Shown here: piece by piece, positions 1 through 8,842 of the stretch | How the letters are laid out: each line of letters starts with the position of its first letter | Position numbering within the stretch: position 1 is the stretch's first letter | Assembly: GCA_947496705.1 (NCBI GenBank) | Contig: CANMDW010000003.1 | Span: 529,622 to 593,621, forward strand | DNA length: 64,000 nucleotides | DNA from: an uncultured Aquimarina sp. | GTDB lineage: Bacteria > Bacteroidota > Bacteroidia > Flavobacteriales > Flavobacteriaceae | Reading direction: 5' to 3' | The notes under the pieces: model-generated | Told to the model about the DNA's origin: nothing | Database searches by the model: none | Seen by the model: only the letters and a program-made list of their open reading frames with translations | Position numbers and translations under genes: made by a program

Positions 1-11
1 ATCAACTAAAC

Positions 12-284
12 CTATTTGTTAAAAACGTTCATTAATACATCCCTGTGCAAAAACCTCATAAGGGTTATTTCATCTTCTGAAGTCATGATACCCACCAAAA
101 AATAAAACCCAATCCCCATCTTAAAAGCCTTGTCATGACCATGTATTCTTCTAAATTGTGAGATATCATACATGTTTTTGGCCATTTTTATCGCTTCTAA
201 GACATTTTTAACCTTTTCGCGTAGTGAAACGTCTTGAACCACTTTAAAGTCATTAGCAAAGCCTGAAGTGATTTTTACTTCCAT
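12..284 (-). CDS. RelE/ParE-like toxin of a type II toxin-antitoxin pair
   Basis: A 90-residue basic protein that starts 4 bp after the stop of the upstream 80-residue gene. Its size, the order small regulator then small basic protein, and the sequence with a central FRRIHGHDKAFKMGIGFYFL stretch fit the RelE/ParE/StbE-like toxin fold, whose members are usually ribosome-dependent mRNA interferases or gyrase poisons. The RIHG...FKMGIGFYFL part corresponds to the beta-hairpin core where RelE-like proteins carry basic residues. Which activity applies cannot be told from sequence. It could instead be an inactive relative. It is probably translated from one transcript with the antitoxin and repressed by the complex, as is usual for these pairs. 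Confidence 0.72.
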   Translation of the reverse strand: MEVKITSGFANDFKVVQDVSLREKVKNVLEAIKMAKNMYDISQFRRIHGHDKAFKMGIGFYFLVGIMTSEDEITLMRFLHRDVLMNVFNK

Positions 285-288
285 AGCT

Positions 289-531
289 TTAGGGTTTAAA
301 AAGCGCTTCTTCGCTTACTACAGAAGTAGTATTGGCTTGCTGCATCAAAAGCAATAATCCAAGATCTTCTTTTTGATCTAAAGGCATACTATTCATCTGT
401 TCATTTTGCTTGTATTCGACATATCGGGATATTGCTTTTTCTATTACTTTTTTAACGCTCGAATTCTCTAAGGCTGCTATGAGCTTTAGTTTTGGAATGA
501 TTTGGTCGTCTATATCTACAATTTTTCTCAT
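289..531 (-). CDS. Putative antitoxin, ribbon-helix-helix-like
   Basis: An 80-residue protein directly upstream of the RelE-like toxin. The N-terminus (MRKIVDIDDQIIPKLKLIAA) reads as a beta strand followed by a helix, as in ribbon-helix-helix antitoxins that bind the operator as dimers. The C-terminal half (QKEDLGLLLLMQQANTTSVV) resembles an extended toxin-binding tail. It should neutralise the toxin and repress its own promoter. The upstream secreted-protein gene ends only 4 bp before this start, so all three may be co-transcribed. The assignment rests mainly on size and gene order. Confidence 0.65.
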   Translation of the reverse strand: MRKIVDIDDQIIPKLKLIAALENSSVKKVIEKAISRYVEYKQNEQMNSMPLDQKEDLGLLLLMQQANTTSVVSEEALFKP

Positions 532-535
532 CTTT

Positions 536-1099
536 TTATAGTTTCTTTGTTTTCAGAAAACGAATAAAATCTTCTTTATCGGGAGGCGAACCATACATTT
601 TTTCCCACAATTGTGCATGTATTCCTGCTTCCAGGCATTCCCACTGTTCTTTCCCCTGATCAAAATAATAACCCCCTATCTGCATCACTTGCAGAAGTTG
701 GGCCTTGGTGGGGGACTCTGTAAATTTCATCGCCCGGCTAATTCGATAATTCTCTGGTTTTTCATCTTTTTCCAGATCCTTGCCGGGATGCCGGTGTATT
801 GTCATTGTATACCATTTGTTATATGGCCTTTCGTCAGAGGTTTTTTCGCTAATGCTATATACTTTTTCTCCTGTTAGGTTTGTTTCTGTTTCTAACAGAA
901 TACAACTTCTCCTTTCGCTTTCGAACTGTTTGTTGTATTCACGGGTCCATATCAAAACCTCGCCATTTTGGCCTCTTAAATTTCTATCTGCATCCCATTG
1001 TTCTGGAAATATTGTTTGATGTAGTACTGACACATCCACTTGACTAAAGATTAAATTAGAAACCCATAAAAAACTTATAATGATATAATGTTTTATCAT
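536..1099 (-). CDS. Small secreted protein of unknown function
   Basis: A 187-residue protein with a clear signal peptide (MIKHYIIISFLWVSNLIFSQ, cleavage likely after the SQ region). No lipobox is present, so it is probably periplasmic or exported. The mature part is hydrophilic, with WTREYNKQF and several Trp/Tyr residues. I do not recognise a family. It ends 4 bp upstream of the antitoxin gene, an arrangement that suggests co-transcription, although no functional link to a toxin-antitoxin pair is evident. Confidence 0.6.
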   Translation of the reverse strand: MIKHYIIISFLWVSNLIFSQVDVSVLHQTIFPEQWDADRNLRGQNGEVLIWTREYNKQFESERRSCILLETETNLTGEKVYSISEKTSDERPYNKWYTMTIHRHPGKDLEKDEKPENYRISRAMKFTESPTKAQLLQVMQIGGYYFDQGKEQWECLEAGIHAQLWEKMYGSPPDKEDFIRFLKTKKL

Positions 1100-1416
1100 A
1101 TTTTAAATAATTACAACCCCGGTTTTGTAATTTTCTTTTCTCCCAATTCTATAAAAACAAGTTGTTGACTGCTGGATATATAATTCTTTGATATATATCA
1201 TATATATTATATATCAAATATATAAATTAAATTCCAATTTATATGAATTTTACTAAAAAGAGGCTTAACCTTATCTCTGAAAAGTATTGAAATAGTGTAT
1301 TTATTTCTTTTAGAAAGACACACATTAGAACTCATTTTGATTCATTTTGTAAGTTTCAGACAACAATTTTAGCTATAATTAATTGTAAACCAAATATTCA
1401 CTAATCTCTTAAAATC
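1100..1416. other. AT-rich intergenic region
   Basis: A gene-free stretch between the divergent secreted-protein gene and the small peptide gene. Around 1180-1230 it contains a run of TATATA-type palindromic sequence. It presumably holds promoters for both directions. I could not place a convincing TTTG/TAnnTTTG pair. Confidence 0.5.
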
Positions 1417-1590
1417 ATGAAGAAAATTTTAGATGTACAAGGAGTACAGAAAATTAGTAAGCATACCCAACGTCATATTTATGGCGGGGGTTTTGAAGTT
1501 TCCTGCTGTCCCGACACCTCAGGATTAACTCAATGCCTGATCACATTTAATGGTGTTTTCAAAATGTACAAAAGGTCGTTGTCTGGATGA
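1417..1590 (+). CDS. Double-glycine-leader peptide (bacteriocin/RiPP-like precursor)
   Basis: A 57-codon ORF read directly from the sequence. The first 25 residues look like the bacteroidal double-glycine leader: MKKILDVQGVQKISKHTQ, then RHIYGGG at residues 19-25. Such leaders (typically MKKIL...LSKxEQKxINGG) are cut after GG by peptidase-containing ABC transporters. The predicted core of about 32 residues starts near GFEVSCCPDTSG and has three cysteines (residues 30, 31 and 40). No modification enzyme or C39 transporter is encoded nearby, so maturation would depend on genes elsewhere. The core resembles no bacteriocin I know. A regulatory or signalling peptide is equally possible. Confidence 0.6.
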   Translation: MKKILDVQGVQKISKHTQRHIYGGGFEVSCCPDTSGLTQCLITFNGVFKMYKRSLSG

Positions 1591-1700
1591 CAGAAGTTGT
1601 CAGTTAGGATAAACTCTAATTGATAAACAAAATATAGTTTAAGAATCTTTGTAAAGTAATTGTATGATGAATTATATTTGAAGTGATTACTGTTTTATTA

Positions 1701-2213
1701 ATGAATTATATCGATATTATTCTTGGGATTTTGCTGCTGTGGGGATTAGTAAAGGGCCTTAGCAAAGGTTTGTTGGTTTCGCTGGCTTCGCTGGTCGCTC
1801 TTGTGACTGCCATTTATATAGCAGTCCATTTCTCACACCTGATCGGAGGTTTGTTGCAACGATTTGTAACCTGGCCCGAAGGTGCGATGAAACTGCTGGC
1901 TTTTGCCTTTACTTTTATTTTGGTAGTGATATTGGTTTCTTTGGCGGGTAAATTATTGACCAAAATTGCAGATTATGCTGCATTGGGTATTTTAAACAAA
2001 ATTCTGGGAGGTGCATTTGGGATTCTAAAAATGGCATTTATTGCCAGTGTGATCATCATTTTTATCGATGCGCTAAACAGAAATATTACGATCGTCAAAG
2101 AGGAAACCTTAAATTCTTCGATGCTATACAATCCCGTTCGTAAAATTGCACCTGCAGTGCTTCCCAATATTTTAAAAGACAATACCCCGCCAAAAGGTAA
2201 GACTTCTAAATAG
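1701..2213 (+). CDS. CvpA family membrane protein
   Basis: A protein of about 170 residues with four hydrophobic segments, starting MNYIDIILGILLLWGLVKGL. The N-terminal D-x-x-x-G-x-x-L-x-x-G-x-x-K-G pattern and overall size are typical of the CvpA family (colicin V production/colonisation proteins), inner-membrane proteins of uncertain molecular role. I prefer the ATG at 1701 to the in-frame GTG at 1683, because family members begin at about this distance from the first membrane helix. The stop codon lies inside a 33-bp sequence repeated at 18931-18963. Confidence 0.8.
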   Translation: MNYIDIILGILLLWGLVKGLSKGLLVSLASLVALVTAIYIAVHFSHLIGGLLQRFVTWPEGAMKLLAFAFTFILVVILVSLAGKLLTKIADYAALGILNKILGGAFGILKMAFIASVIIIFIDALNRNITIVKEETLNSSMLYNPVRKIAPAVLPNILKDNTPPKGKTSK

Positions 2214-2239
2214 TGTCTGATCGGAAATAGCCGGTTTTT
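2207..2239 (+). repeat. Solo copy of an inverted-repeat end (shared with 18931-18963)
   Basis: The sequence TAAATAGTGTCTGATCGGAA, continuing to AATAGCCGGTTTTT, closely matches 18931-18963. Its first 23 bases also match the reverse complement of 19070-19092. At both forward copies a host gene terminates inside the repeat (TAG at 2211-2213 and at 18952-18954). The rest of the gap to 2424 holds a short palindrome (CCCTGCCTGGCAGGG, about 2339-2353) and no gene. Confidence 0.55.
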
Positions 2240-2424
2240 AATTTTCTGGGCCTGCTGTATCTTTTTGTCTATACTATGGTTACCCCTTTGTTCCTCGGTT
2301 CAGCTTCTCGGCATGACAAAAAGGATGTCGCTACTATCCCTGCCTGGCAGGGTAGATATGGTCAGGCGGGCCTCACGCAAACTTTTAGTTCCAGAAGGGA
2401 AATTGGTTATACGCTGTTAAAAAT

Positions 2425-4287
2425 TTATTCTTCTTCGTATTGATCTTCAACTTTTTCACTTAAATAGTTAATACAGGAATCAAAATCATCAAAGACCTGT
2501 GATTCTGGTATAAGATCGGGTATAATATCTATATTTTTTGCCAGATATAAGGGTTGTTTTTGAATGCCTACGATATGAGTCTTGATCTCTTTTTGTTCCA
2601 ATCCCAGGATAATCTCTTCTAGTGTATATACCCCAGACTGATCCATATAAGGTACTTTATCCATCCTTAGAATTAAATGTGATGCGGTTTCAGGGATTTG
2701 TGTTGCCAATTGTTGCAACTCGCTGGTAAAACCAAAAAATACGGGTCCGTTAAGATGTTTGATGAATATCTCTTCTTTAAGTTCCTTCGGAAAGTTGGTT
2801 TCATCTTTCCACAGTTTTTCTTTATTATTTCTTTCAAACCCGTCCAACGACTCTACTTTGGACTCACTGGCAGTAACATCTCCCATTTTTTTCATAAACA
2901 TCAGTGAGGCCAGCACCAAACCAATGCCCACTGCATATACCAAATCCCAAAAAACAGATAACACCAGTACGATTAACATAATAGCCACCTCAACCCATGG
3001 TATACTTGGTATTGCTTTGAGTCCCTTATAATCCATAACTCCTATCCCAACGGTAATTAGAATACCGGCCAGTACCGATGCCGGAATCTGAGACGCTATA
3101 GGCCCCAAAGCCAACAAGACTATAAGTAGTAACAAGCCCGCGATCATTCCGGATAATCTGGTTTTACCCCCGGCATTGATATTCACTACAGTTCTTATTG
3201 TTGCACCTGCACCGGGAATTCCCCCAAAAATCGCAGCAACACTATTACCAATCCCCTGGCCTATTAACTCTTTATTTGGATTGTGTTTTGTCTTGGTCAT
3301 ATTATCTGCCACCACAGAAGTTAGCAATGAATCTATTGCTCCCAAAAATGCCAGTGACAATGCCGTAAAAATATAAGGGGTCAACGATTCCAGACTAAAG
3401 TCTGAAAAAATGGATATGTTTACTTTTGGGAAGCCACTTGGGATCTCTTCAATAGGTCTATATGGCATTCCAAAGCCATAAGCAACTCCTGAAACTGCAA
3501 GTAATGCTATCAACGTACTAGGAACAGCAGTAGTAATTCTTTTGAAACCATAAATAATAAGAATAGTTACCAGGCAAAGGATCAACTCTAAATAATTGAT
3601 ATTGGATATAGCTTTTGGCAAACTTCTTATCGCACCCATTACTCCCGAAGATGCATTTCCTGCAAGAGTAACGGCTTCCAGATGTATTTCATCTTCAGAA
3701 ATATTTTCTGCCCTTTTTATGGTTTCTTTAAAATCCTCGAGTACCAAAATCCCTTCTCCCGCCTCATCTTTTAGTATTTTATCGAGAATAACTTCTTCGG
3801 CTTCAGGTTTAAATGTATTGACAAACGTTTCATCTTCTTTGGGATAATAGCCCAATGCCGGCAAAAACTGTGTGAAAAGGATCATCACTCCAATTGCGGT
3901 CATAAAGCCAGAAACAACCGGATACGGAATATATCTGATATACTTCCCGATTCCGATGGCACCTATTCCAATCTGCATTAATCCTGCAAGAAGAAATACC
4001 GTTAAAATAGCAGGCAACGCTTTATTCACATCCCCATTACTGGCACCTATCAAACCGGCAATTACCAACATACTCACCGCAGTCATCGGTGCCGTAGGGC
4101 CAGAAATCTGCGTATTGGTACCACCAAATAAAGCTGCAAAAAAACTAATAAAAATGGCCCCGTATAAACCGGCGCTAGGGCCTAATCCCGAAGACACCCC
4201 AAATGCCAGTGCCAAGGGAAGTGCAACAATCCCTGCTGTTAATCCTCCAAAAGCATCTCCTTTAAGATTGCCAAAAAAACCCTTCAT
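2425..4287 (-). CDS. SulP family anion transporter with STAS domain
   Basis: A 620-residue SulP (SLC26-like) permease. Residues 1-85 carry the family hallmarks (GLTAGIVALPLALAFGVSSG, then GGTNTQISGPTAPM). Many membrane helices follow, including the ...GGIPGAGATIRTVVNINAGGKT segment. A cytoplasmic STAS domain occupies about residues 505-615 (DKVPYMDQSGVYTLEE is the conserved D-x-S/T-G region). An unusual hydrophilic insert of about 60 residues (about 150-215) sits in an extracytoplasmic loop. SulP proteins move sulfate, bicarbonate or other anions. Proximity to a carbonic anhydrase favours bicarbonate, but substrate is an inference. A bidirectional terminator separates it from the carbonic anhydrase gene. 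Confidence 0.9.
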   Translation of the reverse strand: MKGFFGNLKGDAFGGLTAGIVALPLALAFGVSSGLGPSAGLYGAIFISFFAALFGGTNTQISGPTAPMTAVSMLVIAGLIGASNGDVNKALPAILTVFLLAGLMQIGIGAIGIGKYIRYIPYPVVSGFMTAIGVMILFTQFLPALGYYPKEDETFVNTFKPEAEEVILDKILKDEAGEGILVLEDFKETIKRAENISEDEIHLEAVTLAGNASSGVMGAIRSLPKAISNINYLELILCLVTILIIYGFKRITTAVPSTLIALLAVSGVAYGFGMPYRPIEEIPSGFPKVNISIFSDFSLESLTPYIFTALSLAFLGAIDSLLTSVVADNMTKTKHNPNKELIGQGIGNSVAAIFGGIPGAGATIRTVVNINAGGKTRLSGMIAGLLLLIVLLALGPIASQIPASVLAGILITVGIGVMDYKGLKAIPSIPWVEVAIMLIVLVLSVFWDLVYAVGIGLVLASLMFMKKMGDVTASESKVESLDGFERNNKEKLWKDETNFPKELKEEIFIKHLNGPVFFGFTSELQQLATQIPETASHLILRMDKVPYMDQSGVYTLEEIILGLEQKEIKTHIVGIQKQPLYLAKNIDIIPDLIPESQVFDDFDSCINYLSEKVEDQYEEE

Positions 4288-4345
4288 ATACTATCCTTTC
4301 TCTTTTATAAACAATAATAGTAAAACTATCGTAAACTCACATCAA

Positions 4346-4380
4346 AAAAGAGCTGATGTCACCTTAACATCAGCTCTTTT
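4346..4380. terminator. Bidirectional hairpin between carbonic anhydrase and SulP genes
   Basis: A perfect 14-bp stem, AAAAGAGCTGATGT and its complement ACATCAGCTCTTTT, encloses a 7-base loop and is flanked by A and T runs. It looks like a Rho-independent terminator. It should end the carbonic anhydrase transcript (minus strand), implying that the SulP gene at 2425-4287 has its own promoter at about 4290-4345 or depends on read-through. Confidence 0.75.
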
Positions 4381-4399
4381 AAGAAAATTTTAAGGTTTT

Positions 4400-5032
4400 T
4401 TACCCTTCAAAAAAAGTTACTTTTCCATTACTTATATCATACATCCCTCCCAGGATCATAATTTCATTAGTATCTTCCATTTCCTTAAGCACTTCACTCT
4501 CTTTTCTTATGCTATCGATAGTCATGTGCACATTTTTTATGGCTACTTCATTAACAAAATCTATATTCTTTGAATTTCTTAAAGAAGCATCTGCTGGTTC
4601 GGTTACAGCTGCAACCGCTGGTTTTATTTTACTGATAAGCGCTGTGAGATTCCCTAATTTTGCATCATCACAGGCACCTTTAACCGCACCGCAACTCGTA
4701 TGTCCCAGAACCAAAACCAATTTGGTCCCGGCAAGTTTACAGGCAAATTCCATACTGCCAAGAATATCTTCATTTACAAAGTTACCAGCCACTCTTGCAC
4801 TAAAAATATCTCCGATACCCTGGTCAAAGATCAATTCTGCAGAAACCCGCGAATCGATACAACTTAATATGGTGGCAAAAGGAAACTGCCCATTTTTGGT
4901 ATCTGCCAGCTGTTCCAGCAAATCCCTCTCTGCTGCCATCTTCTTCTGAAATCTCACATTACCTTCTTTAAGTAATGCTACCGCACCTTTTGGTGTTATT
5001 AATGCCTGTGTTTCTTTTGTATATGCTTTCAT
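4400..5032 (-). CDS. Beta-class carbonic anhydrase
   Basis: A 210-residue enzyme interconverting CO2 and bicarbonate. The beta-class zinc site is complete: Cys58 with the Asp60-Arg62 dyad (SCIDSR), then His111 and Cys114 (GHTSCGAVKGA). The lack of a signal peptide indicates a cytoplasmic enzyme. It lies between two SulP transporter genes on the same strand, 35 bp downstream of the 528-residue SulP gene, and is probably co-transcribed with it. Pairing of SulP permeases with carbonic anhydrases is a known theme (fused forms exist), so this cluster probably handles bicarbonate. Confidence 0.95.
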   Translation of the reverse strand: MKAYTKETQALITPKGAVALLKEGNVRFQKKMAAERDLLEQLADTKNGQFPFATILSCIDSRVSAELIFDQGIGDIFSARVAGNFVNEDILGSMEFACKLAGTKLVLVLGHTSCGAVKGACDDAKLGNLTALISKIKPAVAAVTEPADASLRNSKNIDFVNEVAIKNVHMTIDSIRKESEVLKEMEDTNEIMILGGMYDISNGKVTFFEG

Positions 5033-5067
5033 CTGTTTGTTTTTTAATGCTCGTTCTTCTATGTGTT

Positions 5068-6654
5068 TTAAGCCGATCTTGGCCGTAGTTTGAAAAACTG
5101 AATATAACTATCCGGATTTTCAACAACTCCTCTTTCTGAAATCAGCTTAATATCGATATGTCTATTCTTTGCTTTTTCAGAAAAATCCTCTAAAATTTCA
5201 ATAATATCATTATCCAGATATCTTGTTTTTCTTACATCTAGTGTAAGGTATGTATATTCTGGCAATTGATCTAATTCCTTTAAAATGGCTCCTTTGTTAA
5301 AGAACGTAACCTCTTCGGCAAGAGTCATGATAATTTTATGTTTTCCATTACTTTTATCTTCAATATGAAGAAAATGTGAGTTTTGATAGCTTTTAATCAG
5401 GATAACAACAACCCCAACCATCAACCCAAGGCCAATTCCTATCAAAAGGTCTGTAAATACAATCCCCACCACCGTTACTGTAAAAGGAATAAATTGCTTC
5501 CAGCCCATCACATACATTTTCTTAAAGAGTGATGGTTTTGCCAGCTTATACCCAACAATCAATAAAACAGCCGCCAAAACCGAAAGAGGAATCATATTCA
5601 ACAGTCGTGGAATAATAATAACCGAAATTAATAATAAAAAACCATGAATAATAGCAGACATTTTGGTTTTTCCTCCAGATTGGATATTGGCAGAACTGCG
5701 TACAATCACCTGGGTAATGGGTAACCCTCCTATCATACCCGAAATGATATTTCCGGTTCCTTGTGCAAACAACTCTTTATTGGTTGGAGTAACTCGTTTC
5801 TCGGGATCCAGTTTATCGGTTGCCTCTACGCAAAGCAATGTTTCCAGACTGGCCACCAAAGCAATGGTAAATGCGGTGATCCATACATCGGTTTGAAGGA
5901 TGACTCCAAAGTTTGGAAAACTGAACTGCCCCAAAAATGATTGCAAATCCCCGGGTATGGGCACACTTACCAAATGTTCACTGGCAATACTAAACCCATC
6001 AATACCTTTGGTAATATTATAAAAAATGATCCCTATGACTACTGCTACCAAAGGACCTTGAACCAATTGGAATATTTTGGCTTTTTTGACCAAAACCTTA
6101 TCCCATAATATCAATATCCCCAATCCGATAACTGCAATAAAGGTTGCTCCCGGGCTAATAAAATTTAAGGCATTAATAATTTCTGAAAATGTGTTTTCGC
6201 CATCCACCTGGAAGAACGCAAAATCTCCTTCGGGATTTACATCATATCCAAAGAAATGTGGGATTTGCTTTAAAATAATAATAATACCAATCCCGGTAAG
6301 CATTCCCTTGATCACAGAAGACGGAAAGTAATACCCGATAATTCCTGCTCTCAATACTCCAAAAAGCAGTTGAATGGCACCGCCAAGTACTACGGCTACC
6401 AAAAAATTCTCATATCCGCCCAATGCTCCTATTGAGGTAAGTACAATAGCGGCCAACCCGGCAGCCGGACCACTTACCCCAATTTGAGAACCACTCATGG
6501 CTCCCACGATAATTCCGCCCACTATTCCGGCAATCAAACCAGAAAACAGCGGTGCACCACTGGCAAGAGCAATCCCCAGGCATAGGGGTAATGCTACAAA
6601 AAACACCACAATACTTGCAGGCAGGTCATTTTTTAAGTTCTTAAAAATGTTCAT
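5068..6654 (-). CDS. SulP family anion transporter (second copy)
   Basis: A 528-residue SulP permease with the N-terminal LPASIVVFFVALPLCLGIAL and GSQIGVSGPAAGL signatures and the GGLPITQVIVRSSANIQSGG region. The C-terminal cytoplasmic part (about 420-528) is a divergent STAS-like domain (YLTLDVRKTRYLDND), less typical than in the 620-residue neighbour. The two transporters are not close copies, differing in length, insert and STAS domain, so they probably differ in substrate or affinity. This is the first gene of the SulP-carbonic anhydrase pair. Confidence 0.9.
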   Translation of the reverse strand: MNIFKNLKNDLPASIVVFFVALPLCLGIALASGAPLFSGLIAGIVGGIIVGAMSGSQIGVSGPAAGLAAIVLTSIGALGGYENFLVAVVLGGAIQLLFGVLRAGIIGYYFPSSVIKGMLTGIGIIIILKQIPHFFGYDVNPEGDFAFFQVDGENTFSEIINALNFISPGATFIAVIGLGILILWDKVLVKKAKIFQLVQGPLVAVVIGIIFYNITKGIDGFSIASEHLVSVPIPGDLQSFLGQFSFPNFGVILQTDVWITAFTIALVASLETLLCVEATDKLDPEKRVTPTNKELFAQGTGNIISGMIGGLPITQVIVRSSANIQSGGKTKMSAIIHGFLLLISVIIIPRLLNMIPLSVLAAVLLIVGYKLAKPSLFKKMYVMGWKQFIPFTVTVVGIVFTDLLIGIGLGLMVGVVVILIKSYQNSHFLHIEDKSNGKHKIIMTLAEEVTFFNKGAILKELDQLPEYTYLTLDVRKTRYLDNDIIEILEDFSEKAKNRHIDIKLISERGVVENPDSYIQFFKLRPRSA

Positions 6655-6790
6655 AGTTGTAAAATTTAGTTATTGCTTTCAATCAGGGATTAAAAGCAAA
6701 TTGAAGAAAATACCTTGGGAAAAATTCAAAAAATGACAACACTTAGGCAAACCAAAGTGGCCATTCTGAATATAATCTGACTATAATAAA

Positions 6791-7114
6791 CTATGAATAT
6801 TCTGGTGGGGGTGTCTTGTGCTCCAGGTATACTGAAGTGTTATGGGAATAAAAATCAGGATATAACCTAACATCTATGGTGGCTACAGCTACATGCTCAT
6901 CATCGGCATATTGCGAAATTTTATCTTTTTCCTTAAATTCTTCTTTCTCAGAGTTGTCTTTTTCTTTTTGCCCAGATTTTTCAGTTTCTTCCAACACAAT
7001 AGAAATCTTATCATCGCTGGTATAAAAGTCAAATAATCCCACACTGTAATTGACTATACTTAAAAGAAAGCCGAAAACAATTAAAAAACGAGCTATTTGA
7101 AGTTTTGTTGACAC
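6791..7114 (-). CDS. Small single-span membrane protein, unknown
   Basis: A 107-residue protein with one N-terminal hydrophobic segment (ARFLIVFGFLLSIVNYSVGL), then a highly charged Lys/Glu stretch (about 45-68) and a C-terminal part containing VAVATIDVRLYPDFYSHN. It could be a signal-anchored periplasmic protein. No family is recognised. It is separated from both neighbours by about 100 bp of AT-rich DNA. Confidence 0.5.
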   Translation of the reverse strand: MSTKLQIARFLIVFGFLLSIVNYSVGLFDFYTSDDKISIVLEETEKSGQKEKDNSEKEEFKEKDKISQYADDEHVAVATIDVRLYPDFYSHNTSVYLEHKTPPPEYS

Positions 7115-7210
7115 TGAAAAACAATATTTTGGGCTAAAATAATAGTATTACTTTCAAATTTTGTTAAATGAATTATAAAGTTAATTAACAATTTAAGAAA
7201 ACTTTACAAA

Positions 7211-7945
7211 TTAGCCAAAAGTACGTTTCCATCCTACATCTTCTAGCTGTTTACATGCTTTTGTAATCTGCAAATTTCCTTCTTTATGATTGGGATCTGT
7301 CCACAAAGACCAATAAAGATGGATGCTCATTTCTAATAAATTACAATCACGACATATACTAAAAGCCAAAGGGCCTTTTATCGAATATCTGTGAATTGGG
7401 CCATAAATCAATGTTTTGCCCTTTATCTTTTGTACTGGATATTCAATAGGGCGCACGCCTCCCTCTGTATGTAGAATGATCGTATTATCTATTGGTTTTA
7501 CCTCGCTGGGGAGAAGTACTTTGGTGGCAACCACATCTAGAATTTTCCAACCTACAAAAACTGAATCATTTGTTACCCCGGCATTATTTTTCTCATAATG
7601 AATAGCTTCTTCCATAAATCTGGCTAAAGTATCTTCTTCAATTATAGCAGCTTCTTTTTGCATGGGATTTACATAGGTAGCCTTAGCATCAACCTCCAGA
7701 AATAGTTCCTTATCATACAAAAACCAAAATCGTTGTTTTGGTTCGATTTCTGTTCTTTCAAACCCCCATTTTTTATCAAAATAACCTACTCCCAAATCGA
7801 CGCTAACAGGAAAAATAAAATCTTTACAAAACAACCCTATGGATTTGGCGGCAAATTTTATTTGATCTTGTTGTGTAGACCTATCAGATAAAAGCATCTC
7901 ATAGGCTACTGTTTTCCCAAGGCCATCATGTTCGATTATTTTCAT
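7211..7945 (-). CDS. Conserved-looking cytoplasmic protein of unknown function
   Basis: The frame is open from 7987, but I place the start at the ATG at 7945 (MKIIEHDGLGKTVAYEML), giving about 244 residues. The 14 residues before it look like translated leader. The protein is soluble, without signal peptide or membrane segment, and has several Trp and Cys residues (SICRDCN near residue 200). It follows batE after a gap of about 140 bp, so it may be a read-through passenger of the Bat row. I recognise no family. Confidence 0.55.
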   Translation of the reverse strand: MKIIEHDGLGKTVAYEMLLSDRSTQQDQIKFAAKSIGLFCKDFIFPVSVDLGVGYFDKKWGFERTEIEPKQRFWFLYDKELFLEVDAKATYVNPMQKEAAIIEEDTLARFMEEAIHYEKNNAGVTNDSVFVGWKILDVVATKVLLPSEVKPIDNTIILHTEGGVRPIEYPVQKIKGKTLIYGPIHRYSIKGPLAFSICRDCNLLEMSIHLYWSLWTDPNHKEGNLQITKACKQLEDVGWKRTFG

Positions 7946-8088
7946 AATGAAGTGATTTAAGTAATAAATGGTCTGGCACAGGCTCAATACTGCTTTTGTA
8001 TATTTGAATTTTTAGATCAAACACCTTGGTCAGAATTGAAAAACAGGGGGTATTACAGGAAGGACAGCTATAAATTAACAAACAATGC

Positions 8089-8838
8089 TTACAGTTCTCT
8101 CAAATCTGAACCGGGAATCCAACCAATTTTACCATCAGCCAGCTTGATCTTCTTCCAATCATTCACGGTTTCTGTTACCTGTACTTTGGTACCTTCATGA
8201 AGTTCAAATACTTCTTCACTACGTAAGTTGGGTTCGCTTTTTATGGTCGTTTCCTGTGCAAAAATGATAGCAAACTGATTGTTTTTCACAAAATTATATT
8301 GCCTGAAAGCAAAAAACACTCCAAAAATTCCAAAAATCAGCATGAGCCAGGAACCTATAAAAAACAATTTCTTTTTTGAAGAAGCATGTGCCGTATAATA
8401 TAAAATAAAAAGCAATACAAATACCACAACACAAATCACCGAAAGCCATGCCCAACGATCAAAGCTGAATAGATTCGTAAATTGCTTCAGTGTGCCCGAA
8501 ATAAATCCTTCGGGTATTACATCGATGGTGTCTATAGTAGCTTTTTGAGCAAAAGCAAGGTTGTTTAAAATGTCTTCGTCATTGGGTGCCAGCTCCAGTG
8601 CTTTTTCATAGTAATAAATACTCGGTGCTATGTTGCTTATTTTATAGTGTGCATTTGCCAGATTATAATATACCGAAACAGATGCCTGACCGGTATCCAG
8701 AATTGACATATAGGCATCAATAGCTTCCTCATATTTTTCCTGGTTATATAAAGAATTACCTCTCTGAAATGTTTCTTCATCCTGAGAAAAACTCAAGGTC
8801 ACTATCAAAAAAACAAGTATTTCAACTATTCTTTTCAT
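8089..8838 (-). CDS. batE: BatE: TPR and SH3-like aerotolerance protein
   Basis: A 249-residue protein with signal peptide, two TPR repeats (about 22-95; FQRGNSLYNQEKYEEAIDAY), two membrane helices (about 130-180) and a bacterial SH3-like domain at the C-terminus (KSEPNLRSEEVFELHEGTKV, ending GWIPGSDLREL). This is the standard BatE arrangement. It starts 4 bp after batD and ends the row moxR-DUF58-(BatD-like)-batA-B-C-D-E. Bat proteins sit in the inner membrane and periplasm and were linked to oxygen tolerance in Bacteroides. Their exact biochemistry is unknown. Confidence 0.9.
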   Translation of the reverse strand: MKRIVEILVFLIVTLSFSQDEETFQRGNSLYNQEKYEEAIDAYMSILDTGQASVSVYYNLANAHYKISNIAPSIYYYEKALELAPNDEDILNNLAFAQKATIDTIDVIPEGFISGTLKQFTNLFSFDRWAWLSVICVVVFVLLFILYYTAHASSKKKLFFIGSWLMLIFGIFGVFFAFRQYNFVKNNQFAIIFAQETTIKSEPNLRSEEVFELHEGTKVQVTETVNDWKKIKLADGKIGWIPGSDLREL

Positions 8839-8842
8839 CTCC

